A stretch of DNA of 32,908 nucleotides, taken from assembly GCF_002148965.1 (NCBI RefSeq), contig NZ_NGFN01000047.1, positions 1-32,908 on the forward strand, in the 5' to 3' direction. This document shows positions 9,612 through 15,498 of the stretch, piece after piece. The notes under the pieces are model-generated. The model saw only the letters and a program-made list of their open reading frames with translations. It was not told the DNA's origin and did no database searches. The position numbers and the translations under genes are program-made. Within the stretch, counting starts at the first letter, position 1; each line of letters begins with the position of its first letter. Source of the stretch: Streptomyces swartbergensis. GTDB taxonomy: Bacteria > Actinomycetota > Actinomycetes > Streptomycetales > Streptomycetaceae.

Positions 9612-9649
9612 GCGGAGCGATCCGCGACCGGGCGGATCCGCGGCTTTTT
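9612..9649 (+). promoter_or_regulatory. Nested inverted repeats followed by T5 just upstream of the secreted hydrolase gene
   Basis: GCGGA-GCGA-TCCGC (9612-9625) is followed by GCGGATCCGC (9632-9641). GATCCGC (9619-9625) can alternatively pair with GCGGATC (9632-9638). TTTTT follows at 9645-9649, six bases before the ATG. The mutually exclusive hairpins plus T run resemble a small attenuator or a double operator. Confidence 0.35.
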
Positions 9650-9654
9650 GGGGC

Positions 9655-10899
9655 ATGCGGATGGGACGAGTGTCACGCAGGGCGTTCGCGGTGGCGGCGC
9701 TGTCGGCTTTCACGATGATGCCTCCGGCTTCGGCCGCGCCCAAGCGGGACGGCAGGCGCGACGGCAGGGCGGCCTCCGAGATGCGGGGCGTGTGGCTGGC
9801 CACCGTGGCCAACCGCGACTGGCCGTCGAAGCCGGGGCTGACCGCCACGCAGCAGCGGGCCGAGCTGATCACCCACCTCGACAGGGCGGTCCGCAACCGG
9901 CTCAACACCGTGGTCTTCCAGGTCCGGCCCACGGCGGACGCCCTGTGGCCCTCGCCGTACGAACCGTGGTCGCAGTACCTCACCGGCACCCAGGGCAAGG
10001 ACCCCGGCTGGGACCCGCTGGGCACGGCCGTGGAGGAGGCCCACGCCCGCGGCCTGAAGCTGCACGCCTGGTTCAACCCGTACCGGGTCGCCGCCCACGC
10101 CGACCCGACCCGGCTCGCCGACGGCCACCCCGCCCGCATGAACCCGGACTGGGTGGTGACCTACGGCGGGAAGCTCTACTACAACCCCGGGCTGCCCGAG
10201 GTCCGGGCCTTCGTGCAGCACGCGATGCTCGACGCGGTGGAGAAGTACCCGGTGGACGGCGTCCACTTCGACGACTACTTCTACCCGTACCCGGTGGCGG
10301 GCCAGAGCTTCGACGACGACTTGGCCTACGACGAGTACGGCGCCGGCTTCCCGAACCGAGCCGCGTGGCGGCGCGACAACATCGACAAGCTCGTCCGGGA
10401 GACGGCCGACCGCATCAAGCAGGTCCGGCCCGGCACGCCCTTCGGCATCAGCCCCTTCGGCGTCTGGCGCAACGCCGCCACCGACTCGCGCGGCTCGGAC
10501 ACCCGGGCGGGCGTGCAGACCTACGACGACCTGCACGCGGACACCCGCAAGTGGGTGCGCGAGAGCTGGATCGACTACATCGTCCCGCAGCTGTACTGGA
10601 ACATCGGCTTCGCCGCCGCCGACTACGCCAAACTGGTGCCCTGGTGGGCGGAGGTCGCGCGCGGCACCTCGACGCAGCTCTACGTGGGGGAGGCGCTGTA
10701 CAAGGCCGGTGACCCGGCGCAGCCCGCGGCCTGGCAGGACCCGGCCGAGCTGTCCCGGCACCTGACGCTGGCCAAGGAGCACGCGCAGGTGCGCGGGCAC
10801 GTCTTCTTCGCCGCCAAGGACATGGCGACCGATCGGATCGGGGCGATGGCGAGGGTGGTCGCCGACCACTACGGGCAGCCGGCGCCGCCGCCGCGCTGA
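9655..10899 (+). CDS. Secreted GHL10/DUF187 glycoside-hydrolase-like protein
   Basis: I use ATG 9655 (414 residues); ATG 9661 or GTG 9670 are alternatives, since no strong ribosome site separates them. The N-terminus has a twin-arginine-type signal (SRRAFAVAALSAF, cleavage likely after PASA), so the protein is exported, possibly folded through Tat. The mature part is the glycosyl-hydrolase-like 10 domain known from YddW-type proteins: MRGVWLATVANRDWPSKPG at the start, HAWFNPYRVAAHADP, then YPVDGVHFDDYFYPYP carrying the acidic pair likely to be catalytic, and WIDYIVPQLYWN. The fold is a TIM barrel; substrates in the family are poorly defined, with cell-wall or exopolysaccharide glycans the usual suggestion. 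It is divergent from hbd, with nested hairpins upstream, and its stop lies 1 bp from the convergent DUF1918 gene. Confidence 0.9.
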   Translation: MRMGRVSRRAFAVAALSAFTMMPPASAAPKRDGRRDGRAASEMRGVWLATVANRDWPSKPGLTATQQRAELITHLDRAVRNRLNTVVFQVRPTADALWPSPYEPWSQYLTGTQGKDPGWDPLGTAVEEAHARGLKLHAWFNPYRVAAHADPTRLADGHPARMNPDWVVTYGGKLYYNPGLPEVRAFVQHAMLDAVEKYPVDGVHFDDYFYPYPVAGQSFDDDLAYDEYGAGFPNRAAWRRDNIDKLVRETADRIKQVRPGTPFGISPFGVWRNAATDSRGSDTRAGVQTYDDLHADTRKWVRESWIDYIVPQLYWNIGFAAADYAKLVPWWAEVARGTSTQLYVGEALYKAGDPAQPAAWQDPAELSRHLTLAKEHAQVRGHVFFAAKDMATDRIGAMARVVADHYGQPAPPPR

Positions 10900-10900
10900 A

Positions 10901-11101
10901 TCACGGCCCGGTGGTGGTCTCCCGGTGCCGGATCTCGGTGTCGGGTCCCGGCGAGCACACGCCCTCGTGCCCGTCCTCGAACCGGACGCGGTACGGGGGG
11001 TTGCCCTCCTGGCCCAGCACTTCGACGATCTCGCCGACCTTGTCGTGCTGACCGACCACCCTGCCGTGCTGGACAAGCTGGTCGCCCACGGTTGCGCGCA
11101 T
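10901..11101 (-). CDS. DUF1918 small protein
   Basis: The ATG at 11101 follows GAGGAGG with 6-7 nt spacing, giving 66 residues that begin MRATVGDQLVQHGRVVGQHD, the usual N-terminus of DUF1918; a start 15 bp further up would add residues without a ribosome site. Conserved features are GEIVEVLG, PPYRVRFEDGHEG and SPGPDTEIRHRE. The predicted shape is a small SH3-like beta barrel of unknown function common in actinobacteria. It converges on the secreted hydrolase with a 1-bp gap, leaving no room for a terminator between the two genes. Confidence 0.9.
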   Translation of the reverse strand: MRATVGDQLVQHGRVVGQHDKVGEIVEVLGQEGNPPYRVRFEDGHEGVCSPGPDTEIRHRETTTGP

Positions 11102-11196
11102 CTGGGGCCTCCTCACGGTGTGTGGAGCAGCGGTCCGCGTGGCCTTTCGAGTCTACGGCCGGGGGCGCCGCTCGGCAGGGGCCGGGCGTGCCCCGC

Positions 11197-12114
11197 TCAG
11201 CCGCGCGCCCGTTGTGTGACGGCGATGCAGACCAGCACCGCCGCGGCTGTCAGCGGGGCGGCCACCGTCAGGTGCTCGCCCAGCAGCAGCACCGACCACA
11301 CCAGTGTGAGCAGGGGCTGAGCGAGCTGCAACTGGCTGGCCTTCGGGATGCCGATGGCCGCCATGCCCCGGTACCAGACGACCAGTCCGAGGAACTGTGA
11401 GCCCGCCGCGACCCACAGCAGCCCGGTGACGCTGTGCGCGGTCAGATGCACGGGTTCCCGCGTCAGCGCGAACGCGGCGACGGGCACGGTCAGTGGCAGG
11501 CACAGCACCAGCGCCCAGCCGATGACGTGCCAGCCCGGCATGACCCGGGCCAGCCGGCCGCCCTCGGTGTAGCCGGCCGCGCACACCAGCAGCGCCGCGA
11601 AGAGGTACACGTCGGACGTGCTCAGGGCGCCGCCGCTCTGCTGCACGGTGAAGGCCAGCACCGCCGCCGCGCCGGCGAGGGCCGCCGCCCAGAAGGTGCG
11701 CGAGGGGCGGGTGCCGACGCGCAGGGCGGAGAAGACAGCGGTGGTCAGGGGGAGCAGTCCGACCACGACGGCGGCGTGCGCGGTGGTCGAGGTCTCCAGC
11801 GCGAGCGTGGTCAGCAGCGGGAAACCGAGCACGACACCGGCCGCCACGACCGCCAGGCCGAACCAGTGGCGGCGGGCGGGCAGCGGGACGCGCAGCGCCA
11901 GTAGCGCACCGCCCGCGATCACCGCGGCCAGGACGCTGCGTACGGCGACGAGCGACCAGGGCCCGAAGCCCTCCAGGCCCCAGGCGGTGGCGGGGAAGGT
12001 GAGGGAGAAGGCGATGACGCCGAGGCCGGCCTGGAGGGTGCCGAGGCCGGGCCGCTCCCGCTCCGTGGCGACTGCTATCCGGGGTGCAGTAGTAGCGCTA
12101 CTCTGTGCTCTCAT
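11197..12114 (-). CDS. EamA/DMT-family transporter
   Basis: The 305-residue protein is an inner-membrane exporter/permease of the drug-metabolite transporter superfamily: about ten hydrophobic helices in two EamA repeats (first near residues 27-150, second near 165-295). Typical pieces are WGLEGFGPWSLVAVRSVLAA and the second-repeat end QLQLAQPLLTLVWSVLLLGE followed by HLTVAAPLTAAAVL. The ATG at 12114 overlaps the divergent regulator's ATG (sequence CATG), so it has no upstream leader outside that gene. On the minus strand a TACGCT (12125-12120) lies 5 nt before the A, suggesting a leaderless mRNA. The neighbouring MocR regulator very likely controls it; in that family the effector often relates to pyridoxal or amino compounds, but the transported substrate is unknown. 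Confidence 0.9.
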   Translation of the reverse strand: MRAQSSATTAPRIAVATERERPGLGTLQAGLGVIAFSLTFPATAWGLEGFGPWSLVAVRSVLAAVIAGGALLALRVPLPARRHWFGLAVVAAGVVLGFPLLTTLALETSTTAHAAVVVGLLPLTTAVFSALRVGTRPSRTFWAAALAGAAAVLAFTVQQSGGALSTSDVYLFAALLVCAAGYTEGGRLARVMPGWHVIGWALVLCLPLTVPVAAFALTREPVHLTAHSVTGLLWVAAGSQFLGLVVWYRGMAAIGIPKASQLQLAQPLLTLVWSVLLLGEHLTVAAPLTAAAVLVCIAVTQRARG

Positions 12115-12125
12115 GCAAGAGCGTA
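12091..12125. promoter_or_regulatory. Overlapping divergent leaderless promoters with a palindromic operator
   Basis: AGTAGCGCTACT (12091-12102) is a perfect 12-bp palindrome ending 10 bp before the regulator ATG and lying inside the first codons of the transporter gene. TACTCT (12099-12104) is the likely -10 for the regulator, and TACGCT (12125-12120, minus strand) that for the transporter. The palindrome overlaps the regulator's -10, so binding would shut its own promoter. -35 elements are weak in both directions. Confidence 0.5.
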
Positions 12126-13549
12126 GCAGCGTCGTTGAACTGGCGGAACAGCTACGGCGGGAGCTCGACCGCTACTCGCCGGGTGGAAAGCTGCCGTCGA
12201 GCCGGGCCCTGGTCGAGCGGTTCCGGGTGAGCCCCGTGACCGTGTCGCGGGCGCTGGCGCAGCTCGCCGCCGAGGGGCTGGTGGTCACCCGGCCCGGCGC
12301 GGGCGCGTTCCGCGCGCAGGCCCGGACGGCACCGGCTCCCGCCGGGGACACCTCCTGGCAGGAGGTCGCGCTCAGCGCGGACGGTGCCGCCGACCTCGTA
12401 CCGCGCTCGGTGGACGCCTCCGGGGTGCTGGTCTCGCTGGCCGCCCCGCCGCCCGGCGTGATCGAGTTCAACGGCGGCTATCTGCACCCGTCGTTGCAGC
12501 CGGAGCGGGCGATGGCCGCCGCTCTGTCGCGCGCCGGACGCCGTCCCGGCGCCTGGGGGCGCCCGCCCATGGAGGGGCTGCCGGAGCTGCGGGAGTGGTT
12601 CGCGCGGGGCATCGGCGGGTCCTTCACGGCCGCCGAGGTGCTGGTCACCGCGGGCGGGCAGTCCGCGCTCACCACCGCCCTGCGCGCCCTCGCCCCGCCC
12701 GGCGCCCCCGTCCTCGTCGAGTCGCCGACCTACCCCGGCATGCTCGCCATCGCCCGTGCCGCGGGCCTGCGCCCGGTGCCCGTCCCGGTGGACGCGGACG
12801 GCGTGAAACCGGCGCTGCTCGCCGACGCGTTCCGGGCCACGGGCGCCCCTGCCTTCGTCTGCCAGCCGCTCTTCCAGAACCCCACCGGTGCCGTGCTCGC
12901 GCCCGAGCGGCGCGGCGAGGTGCTGCGCATCGCCCGCGCGGCGGGCGCGTTCGTCGTCGAGGACGACTTCGTACGGCGGCTCGTGCACGAGGACGCGGGG
13001 CCGCTGCCGCGCCCGCTGGCCGCCGACGACCCCGACGGTGTCGTCGTCCACGTCTGCTCGCTGACCAAGGCGACCTCGCCGAGCTTCCGGGTGAGCGCCC
13101 TGGCCGCGCGCGGCCCGGTCCTGGAGCGGCTGCGCGCCATCCAGGTCGTCGACACCTTCTTCGTGCCCCGGCCCCTTCAGGAGGCGGCACTCGAACTCGT
13201 CGGCTCGCCCGCCTGGCCGCGCCATCTGCGAGCCGTGTCCGCCGAGTTGAGGGCGCGCCGGGACGCGATGACCGCCGCGCTCACGTCGCACCTGCCGGAA
13301 CTCGCCCTGCCGCACGTGCCGTCCGGTGGCTACCACCTGTGGCCGCGCCTGCCCGACGGTACGGACGAGGCGGCCCTGACCTCCGCCGCCCTGCGCGCGG
13401 GCGTCGCCATCACCCCCGGCCGCCCCTACTTCAGCGCCGAACCGCCGGCCCCCCACGTCCGGCTGAGCTTCGCGGCGGTCGCCGGGACCGGGGAGATCGC
13501 GGAGGGCGTACGGCGGCTGCGCGCTGCCTGCGACGAGGTGCTGGGATAA
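12113..13549 (+). CDS. MocR/GntR-type PLP-dependent transcriptional regulator
   Basis: The 478-residue protein joins a GntR winged helix (residues 1-75: ELDRYSPGGKLPSSRALVER, RFRVSPVTVSRALAQLAAEG) to a class I aminotransferase domain (about 115-478). In the latter QNPTGAVL, VVEDDFVRRL and the PLP-lysine motif SLTKATSPSFR (Lys319) are intact, so it should bind pyridoxal phosphate and sense either PLP or an amino compound forming an aldimine. MocR proteins are regulators, not catalytic transaminases. ATG 12113 is favoured because the HTH starts right after it and a TACTCT -10 lies 8 nt upstream, implying a leaderless transcript; there is no ribosome site. It is divergent from, and overlaps by 2 bp, the EamA transporter it probably controls. 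Confidence 0.93.
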   Translation: MQERSSVVELAEQLRRELDRYSPGGKLPSSRALVERFRVSPVTVSRALAQLAAEGLVVTRPGAGAFRAQARTAPAPAGDTSWQEVALSADGAADLVPRSVDASGVLVSLAAPPPGVIEFNGGYLHPSLQPERAMAAALSRAGRRPGAWGRPPMEGLPELREWFARGIGGSFTAAEVLVTAGGQSALTTALRALAPPGAPVLVESPTYPGMLAIARAAGLRPVPVPVDADGVKPALLADAFRATGAPAFVCQPLFQNPTGAVLAPERRGEVLRIARAAGAFVVEDDFVRRLVHEDAGPLPRPLAADDPDGVVVHVCSLTKATSPSFRVSALAARGPVLERLRAIQVVDTFFVPRPLQEAALELVGSPAWPRHLRAVSAELRARRDAMTAALTSHLPELALPHVPSGGYHLWPRLPDGTDEAALTSAALRAGVAITPGRPYFSAEPPAPHVRLSFAAVAGTGEIAEGVRRLRAACDEVLG

Positions 13550-13552
13550 GCG

Positions 13553-13582
13553 TTCGACGCGTGGGCGTCGACCTGCAAACAT
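13553..13582 (+). promoter_or_regulatory. Leaderless promoter candidate for the GNAT gene
   Basis: TTCGAC (13553-13558), 18 bp, AAACAT (13577-13582), then six bases to the ATG at 13589. No ribosome-binding site is present, so transcription probably starts at or next to the ATG. Confidence 0.45.
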
Positions 13583-13588
13583 CCCGGC

Positions 13589-14029
13589 ATGACCGACACG
13601 CCGAGCCTGCCCGAGGGCTACGAGATCTCCACCGACCCCGCCCGCGTCGACGCCGAGCGGGTCCACCACTGGCTGTCCACCGACGCGTACTGGGCGCTGG
13701 GCCGCCCGCCCGAGAAGCAGGACCGGGCGATCCACGGGTCGCTCAACTTCGGCGTGTACGAGACGGTGTCGGGCGAGCAGGTGGCGTACGCCCGGGTCAT
13801 CACGGACCGGGCGACCTTCGCGTGGCTGTGCGACGTGTACGTCGACCCGTCGGCGCGCGGCAAGGGGGTCGGCACCGCGCTCGTGGCGGCCGTACGGGAC
13901 GAGCTGCGGGAGTACGGGGTACCGCGCGTGCTGCTCGCCACGCACGACGCGCACGGGGTCTACGAGAAGCTCGGGTTCGCGGCGCTGGAGCGGCCCGAGC
14001 ACTGGATGGCTCTCATCTTCGGCCGGTGA
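13589..14029 (+). CDS. GNAT-family N-acetyltransferase
   Basis: This 146-residue cytoplasmic protein has the GNAT fold: beta strands 4-5 in FAWLCDVYVDPSARG and the acetyl-CoA pyrophosphate loop ARGKGVGTALVAAV (R-G-x-G-x-G), with VPRVLLATHDAHGVYEKLGF as the C-terminal acceptor half. The family transfers an acetyl group from acetyl-CoA to an amine; the acceptor here is unknown. It follows the MocR regulator by 39 bp but seems to have its own leaderless promoter. The small single-domain form with the FxxV/YEKLGF layout is often annotated as a generic acetyltransferase, and I cannot refine it. Confidence 0.92.
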   Translation: MTDTPSLPEGYEISTDPARVDAERVHHWLSTDAYWALGRPPEKQDRAIHGSLNFGVYETVSGEQVAYARVITDRATFAWLCDVYVDPSARGKGVGTALVAAVRDELREYGVPRVLLATHDAHGVYEKLGFAALERPEHWMALIFGR

Positions 14030-14067
14030 GGGGCGGCGCACCCTGGGTAACTCCTGGGTAACACCTC

Positions 14068-14096
14068 TTGACCTGCGCACTTGCGGCACCCACCAT
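14068..14096 (+). promoter_or_regulatory. Leaderless promoter of the phosphatase-like gene
   Basis: TTGACC (14068-14073), 17 bp, CACCAT (14091-14096), then six bases to ATG 14103. The good -35, exact spacing and absence of a ribosome site support a start of transcription at the ATG. Confidence 0.55.
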
Positions 14097-14102
14097 CGCC
14101 GC

Positions 14103-14696
14103 ATGCCACTTCGGGTCACGTTCGTCGCCGCCGCGCGCAGCTCCCCGCTGCTCGCCGAGCGCTTCGAGGACGACCGGCCGCTGGACCAGGCCGGCTGGGG
14201 TGAGGTGGAGCGCGTCGCCCGCGAACTGCTGCCGCTCGCGGCGGCCGAGCTGCGCTACTGCTCGCCGACCCCGCGCAGCCGTGCGACGGGCGAGGGGCTC
14301 GGGTACGCGCCGCTCGTGCAACTCGGCCTGCGGGATTGCGACATGGGCCGGTGGCGCGGGCTGACCCTGGGCGAGGCGATGGCCCGGGAGCCGGAGGCGG
14401 TGGACGCGTGGCTCGCCGACCCGCGCGCCACACCGCACGGCGGTGAGTCGCTGGTGGACTTCATCACCCGCGTCGGCGGCTGGCTGGACACCCGGCCCGT
14501 CGAGGACGGCTGCCGGGTCGTGGCGGTCGCCGAGCCGTCCGTGATCCGTGCCGCCGTGGTGTATGCCCTGAAGGCACCGCCCTCGACGTACTGGAACATC
14601 GACGTCCGCCCGCTGTCGACGACCTCCGTGACGGGCCGGGCGGGGCGCTGGAACCTGCGCTTCGACGGGGTGTCGGCTCAGACGTCGCGCGCGTAG
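14103..14696 (+). CDS. Histidine-phosphatase-fold protein lacking both catalytic histidines (probable pseudoenzyme)
   Basis: The 197-residue protein aligns along its length with the histidine phosphatase (phosphoglycerate-mutase-like) superfamily: YCSPTPRSRATGEGLG matches the SPxxRAxQTAE segment, CDMGRWRGLTLGEA the (E/D)xGxWEG segment, and HGGESLVDFITRVGGWLD the GESxxDxxxR segment. However, the N-terminal RHG motif that carries the phosphorylated histidine reads FVAAARSS, and the second catalytic region, usually SHGGVIR, reads VAEPSVIR. Both histidines are missing, so normal phosphohydrolase chemistry is unlikely; a binding or regulatory role is more plausible (inference). The C-terminal residues QTSRA and the TAG at 14694 lie in the first unit of a 24-bp minisatellite. 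The ATG is preceded by a good promoter with no leader. Confidence 0.8.
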   Translation: MPLRVTFVAAARSSPLLAERFEDDRPLDQAGWGEVERVARELLPLAAAELRYCSPTPRSRATGEGLGYAPLVQLGLRDCDMGRWRGLTLGEAMAREPEAVDAWLADPRATPHGGESLVDFITRVGGWLDTRPVEDGCRVVAVAEPSVIRAAVVYALKAPPSTYWNIDVRPLSTTSVTGRAGRWNLRFDGVSAQTSRA

Positions 14697-14927
14697 CCGG
14701 TTCGGACTTCGTGCGTGCGTAGCCGGCTCGGACTGGCTCGGGCGTCGCGTGCGTAGCGGTTTCAGGCCTCGCGGGCGTAGCCGGTTCACAGTTCGCGGGC
14801 GTAGCCGTTTCGGACGTCGCGGGCGTAGCCGGTTTCAGACCTCGCGTGCCTAGCCGGTGCGCAGTTCGCGGGCGTAGCCGTTTCAGGCGTCGCGGGCGTA
14901 GGCCGGTTTCAGGCCTCGCGTGCGTAG
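14681..14927. repeat. Degenerate 24-bp minisatellite spanning two convergent stop codons
   Basis: Ten units are anchored by GCGTAG at 14691, 14717, 14751, 14775, 14799, 14823, 14848 (as GCCTAG), 14872, 14896 and 14922. Steps are 26, 34, 24, 24, 24, 25, 24, 24 and 26 bp. A typical unit reads GCGTAGCCGGTTTCAG followed by GCCTCGCGG. The first unit contains the last codons and TAG of the phosphatase-like gene; the last encodes the C-terminal Tyr-Ala-Arg-Glu-Ala-stop of the minus-strand DUF6314 gene. Since 24 is a multiple of three, most units carry TAG on the plus strand and TGA on the minus strand. The array looks like repeated duplication of the final eight codons of the DUF6314 gene (LRTDYARE), with drift. 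Confidence 0.85.
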
Positions 14928-15361
14928 TCGGTGCGCAGGACGAGGTCCTTGGCCGGGCCGCGTACGTGCCACACCGTCCGCCAGTGGTCCGCGTCGCGGA
15001 CGGTGAACTCGCCGCGGCAGAGGTCCGCCGCGCAGGGGTGGTCGGCGACGTGCCGTCCGGACGTCAGGTCGAGGTCGTGGAACGGCCGCCCGTCCGCGAA
15101 CCGCACGTCCGCCGTGCCGCCCGGGCCGGGCAGGAACCGCAGCGTCCGCTCGGCGGGCCGGGCGACGCCCTGCCAGACGAAGGTGCCGGACTCGTGGTGC
15201 AACAGTCCGCCGTCCTCCCCGCCCTCCTCCTCCGCGGCGAACACGGTGGCTCCGGAGAACTCCCCTTGCTCGCCGCTCGCGAGATCCCGCACCGACCGGG
15301 CCACGCGCCAGCGCCCGGCCAGATACGCCAGTACGTCCGGCACTGGCCAGAACTCGCCCAT
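14909..15361 (-). CDS. DUF6314 family protein
   Basis: I favour ATG 15361 (150 residues, MGEFWPVPDVLAYLAGRWRV), with GGAGAG about 9 nt upstream. ATG 15412 has a G-rich upstream stretch and would add 17 residues, but it would lie at the start of transcription of the candidate promoter and those residues look unconserved. The sequence suggests a small beta-barrel (lipocalin-like) fold: LAGRWRVARSVRDLASGEQG, LLHHESGTFVWQG, RPFHDLDLTSGRHVADHPC, CRGEFTVRDADHWRTVWHVR. The conserved HPC-x3-LCRGEF segment is the best family marker. No enzymatic function is established that I know of. Its last codons form the end unit of the neighbouring minisatellite. It is divergent from the GH51 gene. Confidence 0.82.
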   Translation of the reverse strand: MGEFWPVPDVLAYLAGRWRVARSVRDLASGEQGEFSGATVFAAEEEGGEDGGLLHHESGTFVWQGVARPAERTLRFLPGPGGTADVRFADGRPFHDLDLTSGRHVADHPCAADLCRGEFTVRDADHWRTVWHVRGPAKDLVLRTDYAREA

Positions 15362-15422
15362 CCCGTACCGCTCTCCGTCCCAACGGTTGCTGCGCGACCC
15401 ATTGACGCGCATCCGCCCCCTC

Positions 15423-15468
15423 CCTATCTTGCCGTTCGAAGTGCTGATCAATGTCTGATATTTCGAAC
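15423..15468. promoter_or_regulatory. Divergent control region of DUF6314 and GH51 genes with TTCGAA arms
   Basis: GTTCGAA (15434-15440) and TTCGAAC (15462-15468) are exact inverted 7-mers 21 bp apart. For GH51, TTCGAA (15435-15440), 16 bp and GATATT (15457-15462) could be a promoter, each element touching one arm. On the minus strand TTGATC (15451-15446), 17 bp and GATAGG (15428-15423) could serve DUF6314. A repressor holding both arms could block both genes. Confidence 0.4.
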
Positions 15469-15498
15469 ACTCCTCTACCAGAGAGCCGCGGAGTATCC

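Noticed and set aside
8410..9654. In-frame upstream extension of the secreted hydrolase gene
   Set aside because: It runs antisense to the whole hbd gene and would bury the twin-arginine signal peptide.
14681..14927. Short regular repeats considered as a CRISPR array
   Set aside because: Units follow each other directly with no unique spacers, they are diverged, and no cas genes are near.
15451..15498. Earlier ATG for the GH51 enzyme
   Set aside because: It would put 16 hydrophilic residues before the signal peptide and lies within the -10 region of the candidate promoter.
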